From NCBI GenBank assembly GCA_032207245.1, contig CM063501.1, positions 60,919,377 through 60,983,376 on the forward strand: DNA of 64,000 bases, written 5' to 3'. Under the pieces are notes generated by a model that made no database searches, was not told the DNA's origin, and saw only the letters and a program-made list of their open reading frames with translations. This DNA is from Pardosa pseudoannulata (taxonomy: Eukaryota; Arthropoda; Arachnida; Araneae; Lycosidae). Position numbers and translations under genes: made by a program. Below are positions 38,501 through 45,080 of this stretch, one piece after another. The number at the start of each line of letters is the position of its first letter. Position 1 is the stretch's first letter.

Positions 38501-39584
38501 TACTAATGTGAGTTTTATATATCATTAGTTAATCTGTTATAATTCAGTTAAGAGGTTAATTACATAAGAATTTATGAGAAAGAAATTAATATTAAAGTTA
38601 ATTATGTTAACATGGTAGCTTGAAAGAGCATAAGTTGTTTTCATATCGTAATTAATGGTATAATATGAGCATTGGTGATAAGATTGTTGAATAGTTAGTA
38701 GTGAACATGTGCTCAGTACATAAATTTAACTAGACTAATATAGTTCTTATAAGTTATTTTGGCTTTTGCAGTTTAATAAGAGCTATCATATATTCATAAA
38801 ATGTACTTTTGTGTATGTGTATTTATGTTTGTTATTAACCCTTTGCCTTAAAACAATGTATGGGAGATGTGATCATACTACTGTGCCTAAAATGAGAACC
38901 TCGTATCACAGACGTGATGATTCTGCTGGCCAAAAGTGAAAAGCTCGCATCAATATTAAAACAATACCCCTTACAAAATTTTGACTAATATTATACATTA
39001 TTCACTTATAGGTTATTCACACAATAAATTCTACATAGAAAATATTTAAATGACTAAAAATTTTTACTTTTGTTATATTACCAAAAACATAGAAATAATA
39101 TGTGAAGTAAAAACATTAATAATTTTTTTTAATAAATATGAAATGAAACATAATTATCAAATTCTGTGGTTTTATTAAATAGTAAATGCAGTACTATTAA
39201 TGTCCATTGGTTTGTTCACAATTAAGCCCATGATGTAACTGCTTCTGGTCATGACGCATGAGAAAAGCTTTCATCGAAAGTGGCACACACAATCGTCTCT
39301 TGATTCATAAGGCCAGGGGTTAAAAACAGTATAAAACTGTTAATGTCATAAACAGAGTATAAATTAAATTGGCGAAATAATGAAACTACAAACATTTTTG
39401 AAGCACTTATACATTTTTTTTTTTGTAACTAACCGGAAAGTGTTTGATACTTTATTTATAAATGTATGTCATTAGAAAAATTTTAATAATTATTATTATT
39501 ATTAATCTAGGAGCACCTACTGTGGCAGGCTATTTAACACAAGGGGCCTTGAAAGTTATGTCAAATACTCCTCCACCAATGTAA
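1414..39584 (+). CDS. Rme-8: RME-8 / DNAJC13 endosomal J-domain protein, C-terminal 1269 residues
   Basis: RME-8 (DNAJC13) is a peripheral endosomal protein that brings Hsc70 to clathrin and the retromer/WASH machinery through its J domain; that role is family knowledge. In the sequence, 28 exons join with matching phases and GT-AG borders into 3,810 nt without a stop. Fragment residues 17 to about 70 form a GYF_2-type domain (EWYY...HGPYGF...[10 protein letters not shown]). IW-containing repeats lie near residues 244, 683 and 970 ([23 protein letters not shown]). The J domain spans about 341-395 with HPD at 373-375. The rest is a helical armadillo-like repeat region. Animal orthologues have about 2,240 residues, so roughly the first 970 are upstream of the window. 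The stop follows ...NTPPPM, a slightly shorter tail than the vertebrate protein. All exons appear intact, so I read this as a functional gene. Exons are listed separately. Confidence 0.97.
1519..3321 (+). other. Rme-8 intron carrying a piggyBac-like MITE
   Basis: 1.8-kb intron. More than half of it (2037-3133) is a TTAA-flanked transposable element described separately; the rest is featureless AT-rich sequence. A 73-codon open stretch at 2445-2666 lies inside the element and resembles no protein I know. Confidence 0.8.
2037..3133. mobile_element. piggyBac-like MITE, 1.1 kb, TTAA target site
   Basis: Both ends read TTAACCCTTT when viewed inward: TTAACCCTTTTGCGA on the left and, reverse-complemented, TTAACCCTTTCGCGCC on the right. 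The duplicated target is TTAA, the hallmark of piggyBac-type transposition. The ends are noticeably more GC-rich than the surrounding intron. No transposase is encoded, so it is non-autonomous. Other elements with the same TTAACCC end sit at 38835, 57402 and 59061. Confidence 0.75.
3322..3524 (+). CDS. Rme-8: Rme-8 exon 2 of window (rest of GYF_2-type domain)
   Basis: 203 nt, enters in phase 0 and leaves two bases of an Arg codon (CG) completed by the T of the next exon. Encodes [15 protein letters not shown], the conserved Trp-rich end of the GYF_2-type domain, then [11 protein letters not shown]. Confidence 0.96.
4020..4104 (+). CDS. Rme-8: Rme-8 exon 3 of window
   Basis: 85 nt between CTGTTTCAG and gtaatt. 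Encodes the [20 protein letters not shown] block conserved in DNAJC13. Confidence 0.96.
4105..5923 (+). other. Rme-8 intron, no gene
   Basis: 1.8-kb AT-rich intron. The only structure noticed is a short inverted repeat at 4324-4357. No coding potential or recognised repeat family. Confidence 0.7.
4324..4357. repeat. 15-bp imperfect inverted repeat with 4-nt loop
   Basis: Arms CTTCTATGTTGATGA (4324-4338) and TCATCGACATAGAAG (4343-4357) pair at 14 of 15 positions around the loop TGTC. Intronic; probably a repeat remnant or chance hairpin. Confidence 0.6.
5924..6124 (+). CDS. Rme-8: Rme-8 exon 4 of window
   Basis: 67 codons, phase 0 both ends, donor gtaagt. Encodes [20 protein letters not shown] followed by [16 protein letters not shown], among the most conserved stretches of the family. 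Confidence 0.97.
6982..7136 (+). CDS. Rme-8: Rme-8 exon 5 of window (IW repeat)
   Basis: 155 nt, ends with AG of an Arg codon. Encodes [19 protein letters not shown] and [15 protein letters not shown], one of the IW-containing repeats named for the family. Confidence 0.97.
7137..8263 (+). other. Rme-8 intron, no gene
   Basis: 1.1 kb of AT-rich intron ending in ACTTTTAG. Nothing recognisable. Confidence 0.7.
8264..8465 (+). CDS. Rme-8: Rme-8 exon 6 of window
   Basis: 202 nt starting with the last base of the split Arg codon. Encodes [20 protein letters not shown] and [13 protein letters not shown], nearly invariant in DNAJC13, then WPILDP at the donor gtatgt. An in-frame stop soon after the donor confirms the exon end. 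Confidence 0.97.
8466..9039 (+). other. Rme-8 intron, no gene
   Basis: 574-bp AT-rich intron, nothing recognisable. Confidence 0.7.
9040..9152 (+). CDS. Rme-8: Rme-8 exon 7 of window (start of J domain)
   Basis: 113 nt ending with CA of a Gln codon before gtatgt. Encodes [10 protein letters not shown] then the first helix of the J domain, [14 protein letters not shown]. Confidence 0.96.
9153..9698 (+). other. Rme-8 intron inside the J domain
   Basis: 546-bp AT-rich intron splitting the J domain between helix I and helix II; nothing else seen. Confidence 0.7.
9699..9777 (+). CDS. Rme-8: Rme-8 exon 8 of window (HPD motif of J domain)
   Basis: 79-nt exon encoding [20 protein letters not shown]. 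The HPD tripeptide that stimulates the Hsc70 ATPase is encoded at 9751-9759, and the basic helix II precedes it. Splice sites TTTTTTCAG and gtaagt are strong. Confidence 0.98.
9778..10604 (+). other. Rme-8 intron, no gene
   Basis: 827-bp intron after the HPD exon. A slightly less AT-rich patch at about 10200-10340 is probably an old insertion of unknown type. Confidence 0.65.
10605..10740 (+). CDS. Rme-8: Rme-8 exon 9 of window (J domain helices III-IV)
   Basis: 136 nt, [18 protein letters not shown] completes the J domain; one base of the next Val codon precedes the donor gtatgt. Confidence 0.96.
10741..11882 (+). other. Rme-8 intron with a short CA repeat
   Basis: 1.1-kb intron. A CA dinucleotide run lies at 11092-11108. 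No gene or recognised element. Confidence 0.7.
11883..12067 (+). CDS. Rme-8: Rme-8 exon 10 of window
   Basis: 185 nt, phase 0 exit. Encodes [19 protein letters not shown] and [19 protein letters not shown], diagnostic for DNAJC13. The donor gtagag is weaker than most in this gene. Confidence 0.96.
12068..12959 (+). other. Rme-8 intron containing a SINE relic
   Basis: 892-bp intron with A- and T-rich runs near the donor and an old copy of SINE family 1 at about 12625-12805. Confidence 0.7.
12625..12805 (+). mobile_element. SINE family 1, degenerate copy
   Basis: Aligns by eye along its length with the complete copy at 18662-18843: GAACAATGAC near the 5' end, a decayed box B (AGTTTGAATTCCA), then TTTAAACAGTAGGTCCCAGTCT and a TTGCAAA segment. 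The A box is destroyed and no target duplication is visible, so the insertion is old. Confidence 0.65.
12960..13151 (+). CDS. Rme-8: Rme-8 exon 11 of window
   Basis: 64 codons, phase 0 both ends. Encodes [17 protein letters not shown] and [16 protein letters not shown], matching the family directly after ENGLE of the preceding exon. Confidence 0.96.
13152..15262 (+). other. Rme-8 intron, no gene
   Basis: 2.1-kb AT-rich intron ending in TTTTATTTTCCAG. I see no coding sequence and no repeat family I can name. Confidence 0.65.
15263..15442 (+). CDS. Rme-8: Rme-8 exon 12 of window
   Basis: 60 codons, donor gtgagt. Encodes [20 protein letters not shown] and [20 protein letters not shown], conserved with DNAJC13. 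Confidence 0.96.
15443..17332 (+). other. Rme-8 intron with probable transposon remnants
   Basis: 1.9-kb intron. About 15,730-16,020 is richer in GC than its surroundings and includes CCCTCTAGCGG, which looks like an inserted repeat. At 16,516-16,537 the sequence reads, on the minus strand, CAGTGATTCCCAAAC, the usual start of hAT-type terminal repeats; I did not find the partner end or a target duplication. Confidence 0.4.
17333..17500 (+). CDS. Rme-8: Rme-8 exon 13 of window
   Basis: 56 codons between CCCCTTAG and gtaagt. Encodes [20 protein letters not shown] and [18 protein letters not shown]. Confidence 0.95.
17828..18007 (-). pseudogene. LINE endonuclease-domain fragment
   Basis: On the minus strand 59 codons stay open and read [20 protein letters not shown], then [14 protein letters not shown]. 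The pattern LKIL.WNAGGL...ELK...DII.I.E is the N-terminal signature of the apurinic-type endonuclease domain of non-LTR retrotransposons, with the catalytic Asn and Glu positions recognisable. It ends in a stop before the rest of the domain, and no reverse transcriptase follows. A dead fragment inside the Rme-8 intron. Confidence 0.65.
18085..18175. repeat. Dispersed repeat R2, copy 1
   Basis: Shares a diverged core with 24980-25062: GCTACCCAGGAGG here against GCATTACCCAGGAGG there, then GTAGCTTAAAGAATGCTA against GTTGCTTAAGAGATGCTA. Sits next to the LINE fragment and may belong to it. Confidence 0.55.
18648..18857 (+). mobile_element. tRNA-derived SINE (family 1), complete with target duplication
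   Basis: The 182-bp body at 18662-18843 is flanked by a perfect 14-bp direct repeat, CCATTTATCTTATT (18648-18661 and 18844-18857). It carries an RNA polymerase III box A (GGTTAGGGTGCTGGC) and box B (GGGTTTGAATCCCA) with tRNA-like spacing, an unrelated body, and a tail of CCAAA-type repeats instead of poly(A). The perfect duplication marks it as the youngest of three copies in the window. Confidence 0.9.
19882..19995 (+). CDS. Rme-8: Rme-8 exon 14 of window (IW repeat)
   Basis: 38 codons, [20 protein letters not shown]; contains the second IW repeat in the window. The next intron is only 86 bp. Confidence 0.96.
20082..20198 (+). CDS. Rme-8: Rme-8 exon 15 of window
   Basis: 39 codons, [20 protein letters not shown] then [17 protein letters not shown] before gtaatt. 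Confidence 0.96.
20199..21332 (+). other. Rme-8 intron, no gene
   Basis: 1.1-kb intron. The segment at about 20640-20830 is less AT-rich than its flanks, but I cannot assign it to a repeat family. Confidence 0.6.
21333..21507 (+). CDS. Rme-8: Rme-8 exon 16 of window
   Basis: 175 nt, encodes [20 protein letters not shown] and [16 protein letters not shown]; exits with the first base of a Gly codon. Confidence 0.96.
21599..21690 (+). CDS. Rme-8: Rme-8 exon 17 of window
   Basis: 92 nt after a 91-bp intron. [20 protein letters not shown], then phase 0 at gtaagt. Confidence 0.96.
21691..22461 (+). other. Rme-8 intron containing a SINE relic
   Basis: 771-bp intron; its middle third is a decayed tRNA-derived element (21972-22215). 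The remainder is plain AT-rich sequence. Confidence 0.65.
21972..22215 (+). mobile_element. tRNA-derived SINE relic (family 2)
   Basis: A box-A-like stretch (TGTCATAATGGTCAGCATG) is followed at tRNA-like distance by a box B (GGGTTCAAGCTTGG). The body includes AATCTCCCTGTCCACCC and ends near GTGACATGACATAACATC. It differs from family 1 after the tRNA-like head. No target duplication found, so the ends are approximate. Confidence 0.55.
22462..22567 (+). CDS. Rme-8: Rme-8 exon 18 of window
   Basis: 106 nt, [20 protein letters not shown] followed by [11 protein letters not shown]; exits with one base of a Ser codon at gtaagt. Confidence 0.95.
22568..24370 (+). other. Rme-8 intron with a long T tract
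   Basis: 1.8-kb intron. An uninterrupted T tract of 29 bases at 23535-23563 could be the tail of a minus-strand retroposon, but no body is recognisable. No gene. Confidence 0.6.
24371..24445 (+). CDS. Rme-8: Rme-8 exon 19 of window
   Basis: 75-nt exon, [14 protein letters not shown] then LVKDAMAK; split codons at both ends (Ser before, Gly after). Confidence 0.94.
24446..25592 (+). other. Rme-8 intron with repeat R2 copy
   Basis: 1.1-kb intron. It contains the second copy of dispersed repeat R2 at about 24980-25062; otherwise no features. Confidence 0.6.
24980..25062. repeat. Dispersed repeat R2, copy 2
   Basis: Diverged match to 18085-18175, anchored on ACCCAGGAGG and GCTTAAGAGATGCTA and ending in an AACCCACCCACCCTT stretch that corresponds to ACACTACCTCCCTT of copy 1. 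Confidence 0.55.
25593..25793 (+). CDS. Rme-8: Rme-8 exon 20 of window
   Basis: 201 nt, encodes [39 protein letters not shown] and [18 protein letters not shown], one of the most family-like exons of the C-terminal region. Confidence 0.97.
26555..27020. repeat. Intronic repeat R3, copy 1
   Basis: Diverged but colinear with 29495-29955: TTTAAAGAATGTTAT near the start, TGGGTGGAAAAGTACAACTGTAATG in the middle (TGGGTGAGCAATTGCACTTGTAATG in the other copy), and CTCTGCTAGATCAGAATTTAGCATAT near the end. Probably two old copies of one transposable element. Confidence 0.6.
27086..27425. repeat. Direct duplication inside an intron
   Basis: Two related segments, about 27086-27206 and 27310-27425. Shared landmarks are AACTTGTGAAA, then CTCT..ATGGTAATACATATG (ATGGTAATGCATATG in copy 2) and finally a GAAGAATCT/GAAAAATCT end. 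Copies are clearly diverged. Confidence 0.55.
27895..27976 (+). CDS. Rme-8: Rme-8 exon 21 of window (IW repeat)
   Basis: 82 nt, [20 protein letters not shown]: third IW repeat in the window. Split codons at both ends (Gly, Glu). Confidence 0.96.
28563..28592. repeat. (GGCTT)6 microsatellite
   Basis: Six perfect tandem copies of GGCTT, unusual in composition for this AT-rich region; lies in a probable old insertion. Confidence 0.95.
29149..29349 (-). mobile_element. SINE family 1, minus-strand copy with short target duplication
   Basis: The reverse complement of 29157-29341 follows the complete copy at 18662: box-A region, degraded box B (ATTCGATTTCCAC), AGCATGGATGTTCA, then AGGTCCTGATCTCAT and a decayed ACCAAAC tail. 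GTACTTTT flanks it on both sides (29149-29156 and 29342-29349), consistent with a target duplication. Confidence 0.8.
29495..29955. repeat. Intronic repeat R3, copy 2
   Basis: Colinear with 26555-27020; ends in CTCTGCTAAGTCAAAATTTAACATAT then GAGAAATGTTATATGA, against AAGAAATGTTACATGA in copy 1. Confidence 0.6.
30471..30513 (+). CDS. Rme-8: Rme-8 exon 22 of window (43-nt microexon-like)
   Basis: Shortest exon seen: completes Glu, then [14 protein letters not shown], before gtaaga. Frame continuity on both sides and similarity to the EHF..Q.DNPEA.W segment of DNAJC13 support it. Confidence 0.93.
30623..30793 (+). CDS. Rme-8: Rme-8 exon 23 of window
   Basis: 57 codons after a 109-bp intron. 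Encodes [20 protein letters not shown] and [16 protein letters not shown]. Confidence 0.96.
30794..32409 (+). other. Rme-8 intron, no gene
   Basis: 1.6-kb AT-rich intron ending in TTGCATTTCAG; nothing recognised. The minus-strand open stretch at 30939-31232 has no protein-like features. Confidence 0.65.
32410..32589 (+). CDS. Rme-8: Rme-8 exon 24 of window
   Basis: 60 codons. Encodes [20 protein letters not shown] and [15 protein letters not shown], matching the family. Confidence 0.96.
32590..34940 (+). other. Rme-8 intron with TA/GA microsatellite
   Basis: 2.4-kb intron. A compound microsatellite, TA then GA repeats, lies at 34683-34728. A short GC-richer patch at 34248-34320 may be a transposon end. 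No gene. Confidence 0.6.
34683..34728. repeat. Compound (TA)n-(GA)n microsatellite
   Basis: About 25 bases of alternating A/T, followed by an AGAAAGAGAG-type run to 34728. Confidence 0.95.
34941..35081 (+). CDS. Rme-8: Rme-8 exon 25 of window
   Basis: 47 codons, [20 protein letters not shown] and [18 protein letters not shown]. The donor gtttgg is the weakest of the gene, but phase and homology agree. Confidence 0.94.
35504..35638 (+). CDS. Rme-8: Rme-8 exon 26 of window
   Basis: 45 codons, [20 protein letters not shown] and [17 protein letters not shown]. Confidence 0.96.
35639..37793 (+). other. Rme-8 intron, no gene
   Basis: 2.2-kb AT-rich intron. Open stretches at 35969-36247 and in both orientations around 37400-37600 have AT-driven composition and no recognisable motif. 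Confidence 0.65.
37794..37893 (+). CDS. Rme-8: Rme-8 exon 27 of window
   Basis: 100 nt, [20 protein letters not shown] then [13 protein letters not shown], the highly conserved C-terminal block; Gly codon split at the donor gtaatt. Confidence 0.97.
37894..39510 (+). other. Last Rme-8 intron, with an internal duplication and a MITE
   Basis: 1.6-kb intron. Two related segments of about 62 bp lie at 37972-38034 and 38344-38405 (AGAGTAAGGGAG/AGAGTAAAGGAAG, both continuing into TAAT.ACAAAAAATTT). A TTAA-flanked MITE occupies 38835-39323. Confidence 0.65.
38835..39323. mobile_element. piggyBac-like MITE, 489 bp
   Basis: TTAA is duplicated at 38835-38838 and 39320-39323. Terminal inverted repeats read TTAACCCTTTGCCTTA on the left and TTAACCCCTGGCCTTA on the right when viewed inward. 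No coding capacity. Related in its ends to the elements at 2037, 57402 and 59061. Confidence 0.7.
39511..39584 (+). CDS. Rme-8: Rme-8 last exon, coding part
   Basis: Completes Gly, then [20 protein letters not shown] and PPM before the TAA at 39582-39584. VAGYLT and the Pro-rich end match the family C terminus, which in vertebrates continues about a dozen residues further. Confidence 0.95.
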
Positions 39585-39735
39585 AGACAGTTGAATCAAA
39601 ATTATTTAAAATAAAACTGTGAATAGTGATGAACAGCTTTATTTTGCAACCTTTAATAGACTATAAGTGAAAACTTGGAACTTTGTATCCAATTTGTTGG
39701 TTCATATTTAATAAAAACTGGTTGTTGTAATTTCA
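39585..39735 (+). promoter_or_regulatory. Rme-8: Rme-8 3' UTR with polyadenylation signals
   Basis: AATAAA occurs at 39610-39615 and 39710-39715. The second is followed by a GT-rich GGTTGTTGT stretch, the usual downstream element, so cleavage is likely just after 39,725. Another AATAAA at 40828-40833 could serve a longer form. Confidence 0.6.
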
Positions 39736-41159
39736 TAACACATAAATATAACTGTAACTAGTTATTATTGCTATTACATCTAATTATGTTTAGATATTTA
39801 TGTTTTTGTTAAATTTTGTGTTGATTGAATTTTGATTATATATGTGTATATTTCAGTTTTTGTATATTTAAATTTTTTTTTATTTTCTTTACTTGTAAAC
39901 TGAAAATCTTTTGAGTTGTGTGTTAATGTAAAGTTTAGTAAATTATGTTATTTTTTTATTTTCTAATGTTTACTTCCATTATTATCTAAAATTGAAAGCA
40001 ATTTACACCTATAATAATGTAAATATTTTCACTATTATAGAGAGAAATAATTTTTTTACTGCTAAAAGTTATTTTTTCATCTAGAATGCAAAATATATTT
40101 TTGTCATAAAAAGAGCTTTCACCTCATGATCCCTAATTTGCACTTGCAAAAATATCATTTTTTTTTTCAGTATCACCTTACGAAATCTTGTTATTAAATT
40201 TTATAACCATTTTATAATTAATAACTATATAATTAGATTATTAAAACTGATTAAAATATCTTGGCTTTGTAAATTTAGAGGAATATACTCGTAAAATTAT
40301 CTTTGAGATAAAAACTGATTTTTTTCGTTCATCAATATCCTTCCAATGTACATAAGTGTACAATTTTATGATGTCTGATACATGCTTAACAATAGTTTTA
40401 AAGTTTGTAATAAAAACTTTTATCATTTGTTTAAATGTTAATATTTTGATCATTTAATTAATTTCCTATCCTTTCACTTTCCTTCATGGCATTCATATTT
40501 CCCTCTGTATTGTTTTATTGTGAATTAACAGTATTCTAATGAATGTATATCAACTGCAGTCTATGTATATAATCACCTTCCTTTTTTTTATACTGTTTAT
40601 GTGAATATGTTTTCTTACTTTATGCCTTGAACTTATAATTATGTGCCAATAATCTATTTCTTCTACATTCAATTACATGCAAAAAGGATTTCCTGTTTAT
40701 TAACAACATTATAAAGTTTTTGGAAGTATTTCAATTTTATTAGGAGATATTAATACTCAGCCATGAAAATTTTAATGTATACATTTATAAATACTGTGTA
40801 TACTAATTAAGGTTTGTACAAAGATAAAATAAATATTTTTTGTTCAAATAATTTTTATCTGAATTTTTTACATTATTTTCTGTATAAATGTCGCATAAAT
40901 ACACATAAAAAAATTTAACCAATCTTATTTAACCATAAGATTTTATTGGGGTACTTTTTGAGAAGATTTTTGAAGATGCATATCTTACAACATGTACGTT
41001 TTGAATGTATATTGTTCCAATTTTAATTGCAGTGTGGGATTGTATATTTTTTGTTAAGATCACAATGTTTTTGTACTATTTCAAATTAATTTTGAAATTG
41101 TATTTTAATATCAAACGATAGAAAAACTAGTTAAGTTACCTGGCATTGCTCAGGCATAT

Positions 41160-41207
<48 letters not shown>

Positions 41208-41384
41208 GTGTGTGTAATCTATTAAAAATTTATTTTAAAAGTAACTAATTGGTTTTCATAAATTTTAATTTTATATTGTGATGTAAAAAAGCCTCAATCC
41301 TAGAGGTTTTTTTTTTAAATTTTAATGTAAGCCTCTTGTTTTTGTTAACATTAGCTTCTACAATGCTGTATAGTTCATTGACCA
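39736..41384. other. Intergenic, AT-rich, one microsatellite
   Basis: Sequence downstream of Rme-8 without coding potential. A compound CA then TA microsatellite lies at 41161-41205. The minus-strand open stretch at 40241-40453 looks like chance. Confidence 0.7.
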
Positions 41385-41530
41385 TTTTATTTTGAGAGCA
41401 CCATATGAGCAACTAACATTATTCTCTTGGAGGAAACAGCACAAATATATCTGAACCTTACTCAGAAATCGAACCCAAGCCAATTAATTGGGTAGAAGCA
41501 CAATACACTAACCACAATAAAATCTGGGTA
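41385..41530 (-). mobile_element. tRNA-derived SINE relic (minus strand)
   Basis: Read on the minus strand, a box-A-like TGTGGTTAGTGTATTG (41501-41516) is followed by box B GGGTTCGATTT (41466-41476) with tRNA-like spacing. The downstream body is short and its end is uncertain; no target duplication was found. It could also be a tRNA pseudogene. Confidence 0.5.
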
Positions 41531-42818
41531 GCAAAAGTCAATATCTAAATCAAAGAGTACAGTTACTTCCTTTTCCCAGGAATAAAAATTCTTAACTTGC
41601 ATTTTTCCCCTTATCATACACGTGGCTCTCACAAGATCTCCATGATTCATCTGACCTGGGACCCTCACAGAGCCATTTTTATTTTTTATCTGGGTATCTG
41701 AAGACCAAAAAGTGCTGAACTAAGTTTATGTGCATGGGCTATGTTTATATTTTTGTTACATTACAAGATGTAGGAGTAAAATGTCAACACTCTATCAAAA
41801 TGTTGGTGGCCATTTAAAATTAACTGAAAAATTAAAAAAAAAAGTCTACTAAACTACTAAAAAAGATGTTTTGCTGGGGCTGGACTCAATAAAGTTGATG
41901 CTGTCCAAAACCGATTTCTGTTATCACTACATTTTAATTCATGCAAAAATTAATGTTAAAATGAATTTTATTATTTGTCAATAAATAATTAAATTCATAA
42001 ATGCAGCATTCCCATGGTTTGTTAGTTGGCCAGTTTTGCACTCATAATTGTAAAATTAGCATTCTGAGTCCCATTCCTTCATGCAGATCTCATGGTATTG
42101 GATATGGATAAAGGAGTACAAATTAAGATTATGCATAGTAAGATTTTATTGATTTTATTATAATATGTAAATTTAGCATCATATATGACGAAAAGGCAGT
42201 TTAATATATGAAAATTCTTTTTTAATTTATGTAATATTATGTATATTTTGAATGATTTTTAGCACTAAACCTATTAATATGAATAATATATTTAGCACAT
42301 TAAGTCAAATGACCTGTCTTCAGAAAATCATTTTTTTTAAAATGCGCATATAGCAAAAATACTTTTAATAATTATTAATATTTTCTTATAGCTTAAATTT
42401 CTCAAGTATTATTACCATAATAATGAAATAAGAATCGCAGAATATTACTGTAACTTGAACTTATCAAATTAATACTAAAATCTTACATCAAGTGTGAACA
42501 AGTATCACTCTCTTTGAATAATAAATGTAATAAAATCATGATGCAACAAGAATAATTTTATTACACTGTGTATTGGGAATGCCAGATGAAAATATTTATT
42601 ACTTAATCTGTTTTTTTTTATAACTACCCAAATTTTCTGTTACTGTTATAAGTGTCAAATGACTTATCAAAGTAGATAAGTCTAGCTGCATATATTTCTG
42701 TGTGAAAAATAAATGGTTCATATTTTGCAACAGAAAGGCTGAATTATACTGGGAGTTATCGCTTAAAGCCATTTCTAAAGAGCTACAAACTTCCATGCCA
42801 GCAGCAAGATTAAATTGG
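41531..42818. other. Intergenic, nothing recognised
   Basis: AT-rich sequence without genes. Overlapping open stretches on both strands around 42600-42920 run partly into the adjacent transposon and have no protein character. Confidence 0.65.
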
Positions 42819-43610
42819 TACTTACATGGTTTCCACGCACCTGGAAAGTCATGGAAAATCATGGATTTAGACAATGGATTAATTTTGTCATGGAAAGTCT
42901 TGATTTTTCAAGTAAAATGAGTAAAAGTCATGGATCCACTAAACTACCGATTAAATAAAAATGCATTGAATTGTTTAATTCTGTTTTTACTTGTCATTTG
43001 GCTGGAAGTTACTGAGTTTGGTATTTATGTATTATGTTATTGACCCTTTTGCCAGGTAAAATTTGTTCACCAAGGAAACTCAAAGCAAGAAAGCTTAATG
43101 GGTGGGTAAATGTATATTATTCTGGTTTTTTCTTAAATTATAGATTAAAATTTTATTAATATTATAATAATTATTTTTTAATAAAAATTAGTGAAGATTT
43201 TTGCACAAAATATAAGTTTATCTCTAGGGATATTGTATATAAACATTATAGGGTTATATTTGGCTATTATTCGTGGTCACCTAGATAATACAGTACCCTG
43301 AATTCAAATTGGAAACATTTTGATTGAAAGATTGCTATATGATTAAATTTAGGTATGTAGATACAACAATTTATTTTTATGTATATGAGTTTATTAACAC
43401 TTATAAAGTAAGTTTATAGTTTTTTTATGATAAAATTCCTGTAATTTCTCTAAAAGCATATATTTTATTTGTATGTACATCAGAAGTTTTATTCATATGT
43501 ACTTTAACGAAAGCTTTTTTAAAGTCATGGAAAATGATCTGCTAAATCAGGGAAAGTCATGAAAAGTCATGGATTTGAAAAATTTTATTTTGGCAGATAC
43601 CCTGTACTTA
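42819..43610. mobile_element. Non-autonomous DNA transposon with repeated GTCATGGAAA motifs
   Basis: The 780-bp element at 42825-43604 is flanked by the direct repeat TACTTA (42819-42824 and 43605-43610). It starts CATGGTTTCCACGC and ends GGCAGATACCCTG, short imperfect inverted termini. Multiple copies of AAAGTCATGGAAAA or its variants cluster near both ends, a pattern known from hAT-like or related DNA elements in many animals. No transposase. The superfamily is not certain because a 6-bp duplication is not typical of hAT. Confidence 0.6.
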
Positions 43611-45044
43611 AGGTAGTGTTCTACGAATCTTGGCCATCACACAGCAAGCATACAAGTGAAATAAATACTAAAAAAATGCATGAGATGTAAATTATAACAA
43701 AAGAAAAAGTCAAATAGAGATGTGATTGCAAAACTTGATATGTAAAAATGTTTATAAAGAGACTTTTGACCCAACATGGTATGTTTAATATAAAAAATAC
43801 TTTGCTGTAATAACCACTGATATTTAGAAGAGTTATATTGGGTTTCTGGTCATATTTTGCAAGAGAAACAATTAAAACAACATACTTAAACATTTATTTA
43901 ACTTATATTTTACAATAAATTACATATTTTACACACAACATAAAAATTTTATACAACAGCAGTCATTGTTTATAAAATATAGAATTAAAACAACATAATC
44001 TGAAGCAATAGGAATATTTATGTGTTTAATGAATCACAGTCTCATTGTTTTAAAGGCAGCCACAAGAGTTTTGATGTTGGAAACAGTTTTATACCAGGGT
44101 GACTTTAACCATTCTCTCTAACTTCTGAGGTATACAGTTTTGTATTTAGGATGTTACAAAGTTTCTTTGGTTAACATTTTTTAAGAAAAATATTTCTAAG
44201 ACTGTCTTTAGAAAGTTGATTTTAATCTGATCAAGGGTAAATTATTACATTGACTAGATTATTTGGTGCATGATGTACAAAAATGAGATAGTAGATGTTC
44301 CATGGTAGTTTTTATTTATAAAGGGATGTTGTTTTTATTTAGAACAGGGTTGGATTTAACCTTTGAACCACTGTGGGCAAAAGTAAAAAATTGCATTCTT
44401 ATGAAACTACAATGTAAAAATTCTAGAAAAAAAATGGGTATAGTTTTTTTTTGCATATTTTAGTAAATGTTCAACATTATAACTGACTAATTAACACAAA
44501 CACATAACTTTTCAATTAAAAAAAAAGTTAATAGGAGTATAACTGAGTTAATTGTTTTTACAAAATTTTAGTTCGGAGAATTCTCTAATTTAGAAACATC
44601 TAAACTGTTATTGAATTCATATTCAATTCCTAATGTGAAAATTTAGTATGTATTCAGAATTTGAAAAGAAATAGCTTGTTTGAAAGGCTTTTATGAAAAG
44701 TTCTTAATTTCTTTTAAGTTTGATAAAAATTTCTTACTGGATTTATAAGTTAAATTTTAAAACAGTACTCAAGTTTCGGCAAAATTAATTTTTATTATAA
44801 ATTTCAAAACTGCCAAAAGGGGTGAATCTTTTTTGAATAGAAAATACGCCTCCGATAATTCATGACAATCCCTGGCAATATTTATTTAGATTCTCATCTA
44901 TTAAAATTCAGAAATTCCACTCCGATTATTTTATTATTATTATTTTGGCTTGGCAACTTTGCACGCCACAATTTTTTTACTCTACGATTGGGCACAGATT
45001 AACAGAATGTTCATCTGGCTCTATGTAAGTATGTCTTTAAATGA

Positions 45045-45080
<36 letters not shown>

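Noticed and set aside
42599..42920. Overlapping open frames of 91 and 72 codons on opposite strands
   Set aside because: They shadow each other and extend into the end of a DNA transposon; no protein character.
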